Positions 49,073-59,201 are shown, counted from the first letter of the stretch. The stretch: 64,000 bases of DNA from Pseudomonadota bacterium (GCA_021325025.1 JAJPHZ010000018.1:62001-126000), one strand, 5' to 3'. Made by a program: numbers and translations. Notes: a model not told the origin generated them from the sequence alone.

Positions 49073-50977
49073 TCATACTTTGGTAAAGTAGCTGGCGCGA
49101 CGTTTTGCCGCTTCGATGTAGCGTTCGACGTCCTCGGCCAGCAGCAGGCGGGCCTCGCATAGCTCGCGGGCGGCGCGAGCGACCGCCTCCACGTAGGCTT
49201 CGTGGTTGGCGTAGCGCTCTTCCAGCGATGGCCTCGGATCGTTTGAAGCCAGCCTCTCGGCGGCGGTTCCCGCAAACGGCAGATGCCATCCGAGCAGCGC
49301 CAGTTCGCCGGGTGCGAAGCCTTCGCGGCGCGGATTCCATCCGGTATGCGTGCCCAGTGGTGCCACGATGTCGGGCAGGCGCACGCCGGCAATCTCATTG
49401 CCGTCGCGGTCGACCGCAGGGACCATCACCGCGTACTTGCGGTCCATTATCGGGCGCGGCGGCTGCACCGTGTAGTCCACCTCGCATAGCTCATTCAACA
49501 GGCCCGCATACGTTATACCGGGGACGGCCGGGAAGTTAAGCGCATCGGCCGGCACCAGGGTTCCGTCGCAAGCGTGCGGGTAGCGGCTCGGCGGCGGCGC
49601 GATGCCCTCGCTCACCCATCGGTCGAGTGCGACCAGCAGCGCGCGATGCGCCGCGCTTACTTCCACCGGATTGCCCGGGTATGCGCAAAACGGGAAGAAC
49701 GTGCTGGCGAAGCGCCCGCCGTGCTGCGTGCCGGAAAACAGATAGACCCGCACCTCCTCGGGCAGCATGAGGTCGCGGCCCGCCTCGTCGGTGGTGACCA
49801 GCGACGCCCTGCCCTGCCAGTACTCGCCGCTGCTGTCGGTATGGATGATCCTGGGACAGGTGTTGGTAGTGCGGCATCGCGCCAGGATGCCATCGGTTGT
49901 GCCGCTGATCGGATCGAAGCGGGTCGCGTACGTGAACGGGAACTGATCGCCGGGCGTCAGATGGTCCTCGTGCTGGCAGGAGAAGCGGCCGGGCTGCGCG
50001 AAGGGGAAGTTGGTAAACGTCTTGCGCGAACCGGCCAGGCTGGGAATGACGCCGTCGAAGACCATCGCGCCGTCGAGGTCTTCGTTGAATCCCTGCCACA
50101 ACCAGTCGCGCAGCAAGCGTCCCGACTGTGACATGCCGAACGCGTACACGTACTTAACGTGCGGCGCTCGGCCATCGGCCGCGAGCGGATTGGGCCGCCC
50201 CTCCTCATCGGCTGCGCGCCGGCGGAAGAAAGAGACCACGTCGCGGATGGCAGCCATCCCCAGCCCCATCACGATCGGATCACGTGCGGGGTAGATGAAT
50301 TCGTAGATTGCGCCCGCATCGAAGCCGGCGGGCCGCGTGATTTCGATCGAACGCTGCGACAGATAGCGCCAGGCGCCGAGCGCAACGCGGGGGTGCTGCT
50401 CACGCTGCCTGACGGTCAAGGACGCCTGCGCCCGGTCCAACGTGTCAGCCGGATAACTGAGCAGTGCGACGGCGGGATTGTGGTTGTGGTTGAAGATGAA
50501 CTCGTCGCGATTGAGTCCCGCAAGCGGCGCGCCGCGGTCGCTTGCCACCGGCATCCGGACCAGCATCCGCCCCTCTCCCGCTGCTACGTCGCCCTGCCAT
50601 CCGCTCCACAGCACGGCATACCCCTGACGCATCAGGAAGCCGTTGCCGGCGTGGGCCGCCGCACCCGGGTCGTTGCTCGCCGGTGCGTCGTTAAGCGCGC
50701 TCAACGCCAGCTTGTTACCGCGATTTAACACGTCGTAGAGGACACGCCCGTTGTGGCGGCGCAGGTCCGACGGCTTGAGCAGGCAGAAGTCCACGCAATA
50801 TTCCACCAGTCCGGCGCTGTTGCGCGGCGCGCGGTCGAGATTGACGATCCCGGCGTTGAGCCGATGGCCGGGATCGGCTCCGCCGTATATACGTCCGGTT
50901 ACTTTTTCATACGATCCGACATGGCCAAACTTGACCTCGTCGAATACCGGCTGAACGCCGGTGATTTCGATCTTCAT
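49073..50977 (-). CDS. large alpha/beta hydrolase-domain protein
   Basis: A 634-residue member of the poorly characterised alpha/beta hydrolase group found as single long polypeptides in environmental bacteria. The nucleophile motif is GMSQSGRLLRDW, the N-terminal domain starts MKIEITGVQPVF, and later conserved pieces include VRVYLFSGTQHGG and LGTHTGWNPR. No signal peptide is seen with start 50977; in-frame starts at 50989 and 51034 are possible. Substrate is unknown. It is divergent from mazG. Confidence 0.8.
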   Translation of the reverse strand: MKIEITGVQPVFDEVKFGHVGSYEKVTGRIYGGADPGHRLNAGIVNLDRAPRNSAGLVEYCVDFCLLKPSDLRRHNGRVLYDVLNRGNKLALSALNDAPASNDPGAAAHAGNGFLMRQGYAVLWSGWQGDVAAGEGRMLVRMPVASDRGAPLAGLNRDEFIFNHNHNPAVALLSYPADTLDRAQASLTVRQREQHPRVALGAWRYLSQRSIEITRPAGFDAGAIYEFIYPARDPIVMGLGMAAIRDVVSFFRRRAADEEGRPNPLAADGRAPHVKYVYAFGMSQSGRLLRDWLWQGFNEDLDGAMVFDGVIPSLAGSRKTFTNFPFAQPGRFSCQHEDHLTPGDQFPFTYATRFDPISGTTDGILARCRTTNTCPRIIHTDSSGEYWQGRASLVTTDEAGRDLMLPEEVRVYLFSGTQHGGRFASTFFPFCAYPGNPVEVSAAHRALLVALDRWVSEGIAPPPSRYPHACDGTLVPADALNFPAVPGITYAGLLNELCEVDYTVQPPRPIMDRKYAVMVPAVDRDGNEIAGVRLPDIVAPLGTHTGWNPRREGFAPGELALLGWHLPFAGTAAERLASNDPRPSLEERYANHEAYVEAVARAARELCEARLLLAEDVERYIEAAKRRASYFTKV

Positions 50978-51095
50978 GGCATTTGGCATTACTCCCGAAG
51001 AGCACGTGCGGTCAATTTGGCGGCGGCGCTCCACTTGCGCGCTATATCACACGCGCGCACCCGCCCCGACGGACGATCTGCTAGACTTTCCCTTC

Positions 51096-51905
51096 ATGAA
51101 CGACAGCCAATGGCAGGATGCGGGGCGGGAGTTTATGCGCCTGGCGGGCGTGATACGCCGGCTGCGCCGCGAATGTCCGTGGCATCGCGCGCAAACTCCC
51201 GCCACCCTTTCCAAGTATCTGATCGAGGAAAGCTACGAGACCCTGGCCGCAATTGAAGCGGCCGACGGCGCCGCGCTGCGCGACGAACTGGGCGACCTGC
51301 TGTTGCAGGTGTTGTTGCAAACCGAACTGGCCGCCGAGCAGGGGCAATTCGATCTGGCCGCGATGCTGGCGCAGGCAAGCGACAAGCTCATCCGCCGCCA
51401 TCCGCATGTCTTTGCGCAAGACCAGGCGGCCAGCGCCGAGGAGGTCGCGCAGCGCTGGGAGCAAACCAAGCGCGCCGAGCGTGCGCAGGCGGGAATCACT
51501 TCGGCGCTCGACGGCGTACCCCGACATCTGCCTGCCCTGGTGCGGGCGGAAAAGCTCGGTGAACGGGCCCGGGTGGTGGGGATGGACTGGCCGGACCTGC
51601 GTGCAGTACTGGCCAAAGTCCGTGAAGAGATTGACGAAACCCTGGCTGCACTTGACGCCGGCGCCGCAAACGAGGCGATCATCGAGGAGTTGGGCGACTG
51701 CCTGCTGGCGCTGGCCAACGCGCCGCGCTTTGTGGGCTGGAGCGCGGAGGAGACGCTGCGGAGGGCCTGTGAAAAATTCATCTATCGCTTTAAGAAAGTG
51801 GAGGCCCGCGGCGCCGCTGCGCAACGCGAGCTCTCGCAACTGAGCGCCGCCGAAATCGACGCGCTATGGGAGGAGGTCAAGAACGGCGGCGCAAGCAGCG
51901 ATTGA
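51096..51905 (+). CDS. mazG: nucleoside triphosphate pyrophosphohydrolase MazG
   Basis: A 269-residue all-alpha NTP pyrophosphatase with two MazG repeats. The magnesium-binding acidic motif appears in the first repeat as LIEESYETLAAI with DELGDLLLQVL, and in the second as VREEIDETLAAL with EELGDCLLALAN. CPWHRAQT is the usual opening (CPWDxxQT with Asp replaced by His). It removes non-canonical or excess NTPs. ATG 51096 gives the standard N-terminus. rpsT follows with its own promoter. Confidence 0.93.
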   Translation: MNDSQWQDAGREFMRLAGVIRRLRRECPWHRAQTPATLSKYLIEESYETLAAIEAADGAALRDELGDLLLQVLLQTELAAEQGQFDLAAMLAQASDKLIRRHPHVFAQDQAASAEEVAQRWEQTKRAERAQAGITSALDGVPRHLPALVRAEKLGERARVVGMDWPDLRAVLAKVREEIDETLAALDAGAANEAIIEELGDCLLALANAPRFVGWSAEETLRRACEKFIYRFKKVEARGAAAQRELSQLSAAEIDALWEEVKNGGASSD

Positions 51906-51949
51906 TCTGCCGCATCCCGGCCGCGTTTGAACCATAAGCGGTAAAGCCG

Positions 51950-51978
51950 TTGACTGGGTCCCAAGCGGTTGTTAGGCT
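51950..51978 (+). promoter_or_regulatory. promoter of rpsT
   Basis: TTGACT (51950-51955) and TAGGCT (51973-51978) are 17 bases apart. Transcription would start at about 51985, only about six bases before the ATG at 51991, so the mRNA may be nearly leaderless. Confidence 0.5.
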
Positions 51979-51990
51979 CATCGGCTCGAT

Positions 51991-52278
51991 ATGCCACACG
52001 TGCCAGTACATCCATCCGCCATCAAGCGCCATCGGCGCAGCCTCAAACGCAGGATGCGCAATCGCGCCGTCAAGACCCATGTCCATAGCGCGCTCAAAAG
52101 CGCGCAGGAGGCGTTGGGCGGCGGCGACGCCGAGCGTGCTGCCGGCGCGTTGCGCCAGGCGATGAAGGTGTTGGGCAAGGCCGCCACCAAGGGCGTGCTC
52201 CATCGCAATACCGCGTCGCGCAAGATTTCCCGTCTGGCGCGGCGGCTCAATCGCCTCAAGGCGCAGGGCGCGGGCTAG
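51991..52278 (+). CDS. rpsT: 30S ribosomal protein S20
   Basis: A 95-residue very basic helical protein matching bS20: SAIKRHRRSLKRRMRNRAVK near the start, then KAATKGVLHRNTASRKISRL and RRLNRL. It binds 16S rRNA early in assembly. The first eight residues (MPHVPVHP) differ from the common MANxKSA start. No ribosome-binding site is visible, consistent with a very short leader. It is convergent with ftsH 20 bases away. Confidence 0.95.
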   Translation: MPHVPVHPSAIKRHRRSLKRRMRNRAVKTHVHSALKSAQEALGGGDAERAAGALRQAMKVLGKAATKGVLHRNTASRKISRLARRLNRLKAQGAG

Positions 52279-52298
52279 GCCGCCCATCTACCAGATTC

Positions 52299-54320
52299 CT
52301 ATTTAGGCGGGTTCAGGCTACCACGGCCGTCGGCGTGGGCGGGAATCCGGGCGGGGCGCGGCCCGAGAATGCGCTCCAATTCCTCGGCCCCGATGGTTTC
52401 CTCGACCAGCAAGGCGCTCACCAACTGATCCAACCGCTCACGCGCGCCTGACAAGCGCTGCAACACTTCCTGATGGGTGTCCTCCAGCAGTTGGCGCACT
52501 TCCTCGTCGATGCGCGCTGCGGTGTGCTCGCTGTAGTCGCGGCCTTGTGAAATCTCGTAACCCAAAAAGGGCTGCTGCTCGTCGGTCTTGAATGCGGCGA
52601 GCCCCAACTTCCCCATCCCCCACCGCGTCACCATCCGGCGCGCCAGGCGGGTTGCTTCAACCAGATCATTTTCGGCGCCGGTGGTCACTTCGCCAATCGC
52701 AATTTCCTCGGCGGCGCGTCCGCCGAGCATCACGGCCAGCCGCGCCTTGAGAAAAGAATAGCTCAGATTGTGGCGTTCCTCGCCGGGAATCTGCTCGGTC
52801 AGACCCAGCGCCTGGCCATGCGGCACGATAGTCACCTTATGCACCGGATCGGCCGCCGGGGTCAGCCAGGCGACCACCGCGTGGCCCGATTCGTGATAAG
52901 CAACGACGCGCCGCTCGGCCGGATCCATCAGTTGCGGATGGGCGGCGCCGAGCCTGATCTTGTCCTGGGCTTCCTCGAAGTCCGCCATCGTTACCACGCC
53001 GCGGTTATGGCGCGCCGCGGCGAGCGCCGCTTCGTTGCACAGGTTGGCCAAGTCGGCGCCGCTCATACCGATCGTCGTATTGGCCAGCGTGCCGATATCG
53101 ACGTCGGCGCCCAGATGGAGCTTGCGGGTGTGGATGCGCAGGATGCCTTCGCGGCCGCGCCTGTCGGGCAGTGGCACCACCACCTGACGGTCGAAGCGGC
53201 CCGGGCGCAACAGCGCCGGGTCCAGCACATCGGGGCGATTGGTGGCGGCCAGGATGATCACCTCGGTCTGCGGGTCGAAGCCGTCCAGTTCGCCCAGCAG
53301 TTGGTTGAGCGTCTGCTCGCGCTCGTCGTTGACAGTTCCCAGGCCCGCGCCGCGCCGGCGTCCGACCGCGTCCAGTTCGTCGATAAACACGATCGCGGGC
53401 GCCACTTCCTTGGCCTGGCGGAACAGATCGCGGACGCGGCTGGCCCCTACTCCGACGAACATCTCGACAAACTCCGAAGCGTTGAGGCTCAGAAACGGCA
53501 CGCCCGCCTCGCCCGCCACCGCCCGCGCCAGCAACGTCTTGCCGGTCCCGGGCGGCCCGACGAGCAGAACACCCTTGGGAATCCGCGCGCCCAGGTCGCG
53601 GTACTTTTTGGGATGGCGCAGGAAGTCGACTTCTTCCTGCAAGTCGGCCTTGGCTTCATCGGCGCCGGCGACATCGTTGAAGGTGACACCAGGCTGTTCG
53701 CTGCTGTAGCGGCGCGCCTTGATGCGTCCGATGCCGAACATACCCGACTGGGTCTGGCTGGCTCGCCGCGCCATCCACCAGAAAAACCCGATCAGAAGCA
53801 GCATCGGCGACCATTCCAGCAGCAGGTTGAGGAACCACGGCGCGGAGGCAGGCGAGACATCCACAACCACATGATGAGCCTCCAGCAACGGCATCAGCGC
53901 CGGGTCGCCGACCGCAGCCGGAAAGGTCGTGGCAAAAGCGCGATACGTGTTCACCGTCGGTGGGCTCGGCCGCGTTGCTGGCAGCGGACCCGGCCCGGCC
54001 GCTTCGCCTTTGGGCGTAGCGGGGTGGGGCTGGGATTTGGCTTCGGCCGGCGGCTGCTGTTTAGGCCACGCGATCGGCTTGACGAAAGTGCCGGTGATGC
54101 GATCGCCGACGATATGGACGTCGGCGACATTGCCGGCGCGGATCTCGCTCAAAAAGGTCGAATAGGGAATCTCGGCTGGTTCGGGTCCGCGGGGCCACAA
54201 GGCCAGAAAGTTCCACACCGCCAGCGCCAGGAGAATCAACCACCAGAACCAGATATTGCTGGGAAGCTGATTTCGAGGTCCACGTTGCGGTCCCTGCGGT
54301 CTGCCTTCTCCCGTTGCCAT
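52299..54320 (-). CDS. ftsH: ATP-dependent zinc metalloprotease FtsH
   Basis: A 673-residue membrane AAA+ protease. Helix 1 ([19 protein letters not shown]) and helix 2 ([12 protein letters not shown]) flank the periplasmic domain. Walker A is GPPGTGKT, Walker [10 protein letters not shown], the SRH is [11 protein letters not shown] and the zinc motif is HESGH. It degrades membrane and regulatory proteins. Odd feature: the periplasmic domain carries a Pro/Ala/Lys-rich insertion (about residues 88-122, for example [20 protein letters not shown]) not typical of FtsH. ATG 54318-54320 (complement) starts a protein with Gly/Pro-rich N-terminus. Confidence 0.95.
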   Translation of the reverse strand: MATGEGRPQGPQRGPRNQLPSNIWFWWLILLALAVWNFLALWPRGPEPAEIPYSTFLSEIRAGNVADVHIVGDRITGTFVKPIAWPKQQPPAEAKSQPHPATPKGEAAGPGPLPATRPSPPTVNTYRAFATTFPAAVGDPALMPLLEAHHVVVDVSPASAPWFLNLLLEWSPMLLLIGFFWWMARRASQTQSGMFGIGRIKARRYSSEQPGVTFNDVAGADEAKADLQEEVDFLRHPKKYRDLGARIPKGVLLVGPPGTGKTLLARAVAGEAGVPFLSLNASEFVEMFVGVGASRVRDLFRQAKEVAPAIVFIDELDAVGRRRGAGLGTVNDEREQTLNQLLGELDGFDPQTEVIILAATNRPDVLDPALLRPGRFDRQVVVPLPDRRGREGILRIHTRKLHLGADVDIGTLANTTIGMSGADLANLCNEAALAAARHNRGVVTMADFEEAQDKIRLGAAHPQLMDPAERRVVAYHESGHAVVAWLTPAADPVHKVTIVPHGQALGLTEQIPGEERHNLSYSFLKARLAVMLGGRAAEEIAIGEVTTGAENDLVEATRLARRMVTRWGMGKLGLAAFKTDEQQPFLGYEISQGRDYSEHTAARIDEEVRQLLEDTHQEVLQRLSGARERLDQLVSALLVEETIGAEELERILGPRPARIPAHADGRGSLNPPK

Positions 54321-54507
54321 CGAGCGCTTCTTTGTACGCGGTCTGACTTGAACCGCCTTCTATCAAGCATTGCGCGCCCACCGCCAAAAGGGAAGACGGC
54401 TGTGCGGGTCAGGACGGCGGCCGCTGCGTGCGCGCGGGGTGAAAATCATGTTATCACTGCCGGGGCCGGTACTGCTCTCCGCCAGCCATCGTGCTTACAA
54501 TAGCGGG

Positions 54508-55728
54508 ATGGGTCCGACGGCCGGCCGCGGTGAAGAATCCGCCTCGATTGTGCGCAGGCACAGTTACGTGCCCAGCCTCGACGGTCTGCGTGCGGTATGT
54601 ATCGGCGCGGTGATCTTCTTCCATGTGCCCTCCCCGGCCGGCCATCCGTGGCTCGACGCCGTGCGCAGCCGATGCTGGTACGGCGTGGACATGTTCTTTA
54701 TTCTGAGCGGCTTTCTGATCACCTGGATTCTGGCCGTGGAATTCGAGGACACCGGACGCGTGGACCTGGGCTATTTCTATCGCTCGCGCGGCCTGCGCCT
54801 GTTGCCAGCCTATGGCACCGCGCTGGTGCTGGTCGCGGCGGGGTCGTATGTGCTGGGCAGCGTTCCGGGGGCGAGCTTTCACGCTCCGGCGAAAATCTGG
54901 CCGCTACTGCTGACCTATACGCTCAACTTGTGGATGGCGGCGACGGCGATCTGGCCGCAGGGACTGAGCCACTTCTGGTCGCTATGCGTGGAGGAGCACT
55001 TTTACCTGTCGTGGTCGCTGGTGTTTCGCCGATGGGGCACGGCGCACTCGCTGCGCATCGCGCTGGCCGCGATTGTGGGCGTGCTGGTGTACCGTACGGG
55101 ATGGTACGCGGTCATGAATTGGGGACACCTGTGGTCGCCTTCGGAGGCGTCGTATTTCCGCATCCATTACGCCACCGACACGCGCATCGACGCGATTCTG
55201 ATCGGATGCGCACTGGCGCTGGCGATGCGCGAGGCGCGGCTGCAAGGCTTATGGCAGCAGCTGCGCGCCGCGCCGCTGTTCCCGACGTTGGCACTGGTTG
55301 CCGCGGTGGGATGTATCGCGTGGGTGACGGAGTACCGCTGGCGCCAGAGCACGTTCGGCTACACCGCAATGGCGCTGGCGTCGGGTGCGCTGCTGGCGGC
55401 GATCTTCCTGCGTCCGCAATGCTGGCTGGGCCGCATTCTTTCGACCCGCCCGCTGGTCGGCATCGGACGCATCTCTTACGGTATCTACCTCTTTCACGCC
55501 CCGCTGCTGGTGGCCTTGGAGGCGCGGCTGGGCTTTTACGCCAACAACCTCGAAGCGCGCCGCTATCTGACCGTGCTGGGCAGCCTGACTGTGATATCGA
55601 TCGCGTTCGCGGCCCTTCACTACCGGATCGTTGAGCGGCGCTTCCTTGCGATGCGCAAGCCGCGCTCTTTCCTCGCCCCGCGTGCTCATCGCGCCCCGCA
55701 GCCATCAAGCCGGACCGTTGCAGCCTGA
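54508..55728 (+). CDS. OafA-type membrane acyltransferase
   Basis: A 406-residue acyltransferase-3 protein with about ten hydrophobic helices. It opens YVPSLDGLRAVCIGAVIFFH and has FFILSGFLITW, FWSLCVEEHFYLSW and YFYRSRGLRLLPAY, the family's conserved blocks with the catalytic-type His in the first helix. Such enzymes O-acetylate LPS, peptidoglycan or exported sugars. The start could be 54448. It is divergent from ftsH; the convergent holA gene ends 128 bases beyond it. Confidence 0.9.
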   Translation: MGPTAGRGEESASIVRRHSYVPSLDGLRAVCIGAVIFFHVPSPAGHPWLDAVRSRCWYGVDMFFILSGFLITWILAVEFEDTGRVDLGYFYRSRGLRLLPAYGTALVLVAAGSYVLGSVPGASFHAPAKIWPLLLTYTLNLWMAATAIWPQGLSHFWSLCVEEHFYLSWSLVFRRWGTAHSLRIALAAIVGVLVYRTGWYAVMNWGHLWSPSEASYFRIHYATDTRIDAILIGCALALAMREARLQGLWQQLRAAPLFPTLALVAAVGCIAWVTEYRWRQSTFGYTAMALASGALLAAIFLRPQCWLGRILSTRPLVGIGRISYGIYLFHAPLLVALEARLGFYANNLEARRYLTVLGSLTVISIAFAALHYRIVERRFLAMRKPRSFLAPRAHRAPQPSSRTVAA

Positions 55729-55856
55729 AACCGGGGAAGTTATTTCCACTCGGCCGCGCGCCCGTGCCCTCTTTGCCCAACCATCGAGCCGTCACACTAC
55801 CCGCCGGCCAAACTCGCCTCGCCCTGGCGGCCGTTGTGAGAAACCGCGGCAGGCCC

Positions 55857-56927
55857 TTATTGGTGCGTTCGCGTGTCGTCCAACAGCAGCGGCGCAAGCA
55901 GGGCCGACAGCGCGTGTTCGCGCTCCTTGACCATTCCGTTCTTGAAGTTGGCGTCCAGTTCGATGGCGTCGCGATAGGTCCGGGTCAGCCGGCGCAAGCC
56001 GAAGCGGCGGGCAGCGTTGGCAATTGCCGTGATGCGGGGGCTGCGCGGCGACATGCCCACCTCCATTGCGATTTCGGCCGGGCCCTGCCCTTGCATGCCG
56101 AGCGCGGCAGCGATCACCAGCCGGCGCAGCGCGGGAATGATCTCCACTGACAGCAGTTCGGTTGGGTCGCGCCCCACTGCGATCGCGCGGTCGATCATCG
56201 CCAGCGGCAGCAGAGGCAGGTCGCCGCTTAGGCTTTCCGAAATTTGAAACAACTCGGCGCCCAAATCCGCGCCGCCGGCGCCCGCGTGCAGGAAGTCGTC
56301 AGGTTTTTGCCGCGGCGCCGCGATTGCAGCCAGCACCAGCGCGTTGTGCATCGCGGCCAGATTGGTGCCGTAGCGTTCGGTCAGGGTCTCGGCGCCGCTG
56401 TAGCCGAGCTTCAGTCCCAGACGGCGCGCAAAGAGCGCGGCGAATTGCGGCAACTGGCTTTCAAACGGTTTGTTGCACACGATGCACAAGCCGGATTTTT
56501 CGACCTGACGCTGCACCTTGGCCGGCGCGCTGTCGCGCTCATACAGCAGGACCAGATGCGACGGATTGCGCACCAGTTCGATTGCCCGTATCAGCTTCGA
56601 ATCGTCGCCGCGCCCGCCGCGGCCCTCTCCCCCCTCGCCGTCGTCATCCGAACCGCTGCGCGAGCGCAGGATACGGCAGATGGCGATGGTGGCCGGGGCG
56701 AACAGGCTGGGTGCCGCGATTGCTTCCAGCACAGCGCCGAAATCGGCGCCGCCGCCGATTTGGAAGGACTGCGCATCGCGGCCCGGACCGCGCAATTTCT
56801 CCCGGCATGCATCCAGCACGTATTCCTTGAGAAAGATTTGCCCTCCGACGATCAGGATTGCCGGCGGCATCAACGCCTTGCCCGCGTCCAATTGGGAGAA
56901 GAAGGCCAGGGCGTTCTCGGCAGGCAT
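55857..56927 (-). CDS. holA: DNA polymerase III subunit delta
   Basis: A 356-residue delta subunit of the clamp loader: N-terminal AAA+-like fold (PPAILIVGGQIFLKEYVLDA), the central VLLYERDSAPAKVQRQVEK and C-terminal collar helices (RLTRTYRDAIELDANFKNGM). An acidic/glycine insertion (SDDDGEGGEGRGGRGDD, about 92-108) is unusual. It lies 12 bases after lptE in the order ribBA-nusB-lptE-holA; lptE-holA adjacency is common in Gram-negatives. Confidence 0.88.
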   Translation of the reverse strand: MPAENALAFFSQLDAGKALMPPAILIVGGQIFLKEYVLDACREKLRGPGRDAQSFQIGGGADFGAVLEAIAAPSLFAPATIAICRILRSRSGSDDDGEGGEGRGGRGDDSKLIRAIELVRNPSHLVLLYERDSAPAKVQRQVEKSGLCIVCNKPFESQLPQFAALFARRLGLKLGYSGAETLTERYGTNLAAMHNALVLAAIAAPRQKPDDFLHAGAGGADLGAELFQISESLSGDLPLLPLAMIDRAIAVGRDPTELLSVEIIPALRRLVIAAALGMQGQGPAEIAMEVGMSPRSPRITAIANAARRFGLRRLTRTYRDAIELDANFKNGMVKEREHALSALLAPLLLDDTRTHQ

Positions 56928-56939
56928 CGCGCCCCTTGG

Positions 56940-57548
56940 CTAGAAGCCGCTCGCCATCCCGGCGTAAACGTTCTGAGCCACCTGCGTCATCGCTTCATCG
57001 CGTGCCACGCCGGCCTGCGTGATCTGCACCTGCGAGTCGCTCAGTTGAGCGATATCGTTGGAGCGGAAGTTATGGCGCAGGAATTGCGGGGAAGTAGCCA
57101 ACACCGCCTGCGGCACCACCGGATATTGCTGTTGCGAGGTGATGTTCACACCGCTCCATAAAATCTTGCCGGTCTTCTTGTCGACCAGGGTGGCATTGAC
57201 CTGCAGGCCCAAGGCATAGATGGTCGGCTCGCCCACCGCGTTGAGCGCCGACGGATAGGGGTCGGCGTTGACGATAACCCCGCTCAGTTCGAGGTCGGCC
57301 TGAGCCGGGTCGTCAACCAGCCGCAGCCGATCGTGTCGGGCGATCTCATCCTTCATGTAGCGCATGAAGACGTCCTGGAGCCCGGTGTAGTTGGTGGAGT
57401 TGGTAAAGCGCGCGACGTAGATGGTGTGGGCGGAGGGCGGCAGCGTATCGGCGGCCGAAAACGTGTAGCCGCATCCGCCCGCGATTAGGGCCATCAGCAG
57501 CGCGACGATCGAAAAGCTACCCTTTGGCAGCGGCAAGGTCCTGATCAC
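56940..57548 (-). CDS. lptE: LPS-assembly lipoprotein LptE
   Basis: About 202 residues. The lipobox is LLMALIAGGC followed by GYTFSAADTLP, typical for LptE (Cys-Gly-Tyr-x-Phe). TIYVARFTNSTNYTGLQDVF and the late VNITSQQQYP match the family. It plugs the LptD barrel in LPS export to the outer membrane, showing this is an LPS-bearing diderm. GTG 57548 makes it overlap nusB by 32 bases; a start nearer the signal peptide is possible. Confidence 0.88.
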   Translation of the reverse strand: MIRTLPLPKGSFSIVALLMALIAGGCGYTFSAADTLPPSAHTIYVARFTNSTNYTGLQDVFMRYMKDEIARHDRLRLVDDPAQADLELSGVIVNADPYPSALNAVGEPTIYALGLQVNATLVDKKTGKILWSGVNITSQQQYPVVPQAVLATSPQFLRHNFRSNDIAQLSDSQVQITQAGVARDEAMTQVAQNVYAGMASGF

Positions 57549-57963
57549 CCTTGTGCTTGAGTCCCAGGCGCGAGGCCAATTCGTCGAGCACGCCATTGAC
57601 GAATTGACTGGAGTGGCGATCGCCATAGCGCTTGGCCAGTTCAATCGCCTCGTCCATCGTGACCCGCGCCGGAACATCCTCAAGATTGAGCAACTCCCAG
57701 GCCGCCAGGCGCAGGATGTTGTGATCGATACGCGAGAGGCGGCCGATGGACCAGTTGGTGATGACCTGCGCCAGCAATTCATCGAGATGGCCAAGGTCGG
57801 CGCTGACTCCCTCGACCAGACGGGTGGCAAACTCGCGCGCCCGCGGGTCGGCCGGCATCGCAGTCAGCAGCGCGCGCAGGTTGGCCGCCGAGCGGTCGCC
57901 GACGATGTCCATCTGATAGAGCGCTTTAAGGGCGAGCTCGCGCCCGGCTGTTCTAAGTCCCAC
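57517..57963 (-). CDS. nusB: transcription antitermination factor NusB
   Basis: A 148-residue helical NusB, which binds boxA RNA with NusE for rRNA antitermination. RELALKALYQMDIV, RIDHNILRLAAWELLNLEDV and MDEAIELAKRYGDRHSSQFVNGVLDELA are the family blocks (each shown in part). It follows ribBA by 35 bases; ribH, which usually sits between them, is absent here. Confidence 0.95.
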   Translation of the reverse strand: MGLRTAGRELALKALYQMDIVGDRSAANLRALLTAMPADPRAREFATRLVEGVSADLGHLDELLAQVITNWSIGRLSRIDHNILRLAAWELLNLEDVPARVTMDEAIELAKRYGDRHSSQFVNGVLDELASRLGLKHKGDQDLAAAKG

Positions 57964-57998
57964 CGCGAAACCCCAAATCTTCGGCCCGCAGAGCGTCC

Positions 57999-59201
57999 TC
58001 AGCTCAGCAGCTTGAGCTCGGACAGCAGATGCCCCAGCTTTTCCTTCTTGGTTCGCAGGTACTCGATATTGCCGCGATGGGGCGTCGCCTCCAGAGGTAC
58101 GCGCACCACCTGTACGCCATAGCTGGCCAGGCTGTCGAGCTTGTGCGGATTGTTGGTCAACAGCATCACGGTGCCGACGCCCAAATCGCGCAGGATTTGC
58201 GCGCCGATTCCGTAATCGCGCAGGTCTTCCTTAAAGCCCAGCTCGAGGTTTGCCTCAACCGTATCCAGACCGCGGTCCTGCAGGGCATAGGCGCGAATCT
58301 TGTTGCCCAGTCCGATTCCCCTGCCCTCCTGGTGCAGATAGATCAGGACACCGGCCTCGGCGGCGCAGATTTGCTGAAGTGATTGTTTAAGCTGGTCGCC
58401 GCAGTCGCAGCGCTTGGAGCTGAACACGTCGCCGGTCAGGCATTCCGAATGCAGCCGCACCAGCGCCGGCCGCCCGCCGCCTACGTCGCCCTTGACCAGG
58501 GTCAGGTGCTCGCGCCCGTCGACGATGTTGCGGTAGACGATCGCGCGCAGTTCGGCGTGCGCGGTCGGAAACGCAACGTCGGCCACGCGCTGCACCAGCA
58601 GCTCATGGGTCAGACGGTAGGACACCAGGCTTTCGGTGGTGCAGATCGGCAGCGAATGGGCCTGGGCGAACTCCTTCAGTTCAGGCAGCCGCGCGGCATA
58701 TCCGTCTTCGCGCAGGATTTCGCACAGCGCGGCATACGGACGCATCCCGGCCATGCGCACCAGGTCCACCGCCCCCTCGGCGCGCCCCAGGCGCATCAGC
58801 ACTCCGCCGGGCAGCGCCATCAGCGGCGGCACATGGCCGGGCATGACGATGTCGTCGGGACCGCATTGGTCCGAAGCGATGGTCTGGATGGTCTTGGCGC
58901 GGTCGCCAGCCGAGATTCCCGTCGTCACTCCGTGACGCGCCTCCACCGACGCGCCCACGCTCAGAGCGCTATCTTCGGCCGAACGATGGGAGAGCAGCGG
59001 AATGCGTAACTCGCGCAGGCGGCGCTCGGGAATTGCAGCCGATACGATGCCGCGCGCGTAGCGGGCCATAAAGTTGACGTGCTCGGGGATGACCTTCTCG
59101 GCCGCCATCACCACGTCGCCCTCGCCAGCCGGACCCACCAGCACCACCATCTTGCCGGCGCGGATGCGGTCAAAGGCTTCTTCGAGTTCGGGATCGATCA
59201 T
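57999..59201 (-). CDS. ribBA: RibBA-type protein: GTP cyclohydrolase II with degenerate DHBP synthase half
   Basis: A 400-residue fusion. The C-terminal GTP cyclohydrolase II is intact: zinc cysteines C254, C265 and C267 ([19 protein letters not shown]) and [13 protein letters not shown]. The N-terminal DHBP-synthase-like half keeps the fold ([33 protein letters not shown]). However, the acidic loop normally DRENEGD is GPAGEGD (23-29), losing the first Glu, and the metal-binding His of GHTEA is Arg (R140). This half is therefore probably inactive and a separate RibB would be needed. It heads the ribBA-nusB-lptE-holA unit. ATG 59201 is chosen over a much longer frame without family match. Confidence 0.9.
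   Translation of the reverse strand: MIDPELEEAFDRIRAGKMVVLVGPAGEGDVVMAAEKVIPEHVNFMARYARGIVSAAIPERRLRELRIPLLSHRSAEDSALSVGASVEARHGVTTGISAGDRAKTIQTIASDQCGPDDIVMPGHVPPLMALPGGVLMRLGRAEGAVDLVRMAGMRPYAALCEILREDGYAARLPELKEFAQAHSLPICTTESLVSYRLTHELLVQRVADVAFPTAHAELRAIVYRNIVDGREHLTLVKGDVGGGRPALVRLHSECLTGDVFSSKRCDCGDQLKQSLQQICAAEAGVLIYLHQEGRGIGLGNKIRAYALQDRGLDTVEANLELGFKEDLRDYGIGAQILRDLGVGTVMLLTNNPHKLDSLASYGVQVVRVPLEATPHRGNIEYLRTKKEKLGHLLSELKLLS

Noticed and set aside
52770-54503. Long plus-strand open frame opposite ftsH
   Set aside because: It is an antisense shadow of a GC-rich gene; its translation is Arg/Gln/His-rich with no family, while ftsH on the other strand is certain.
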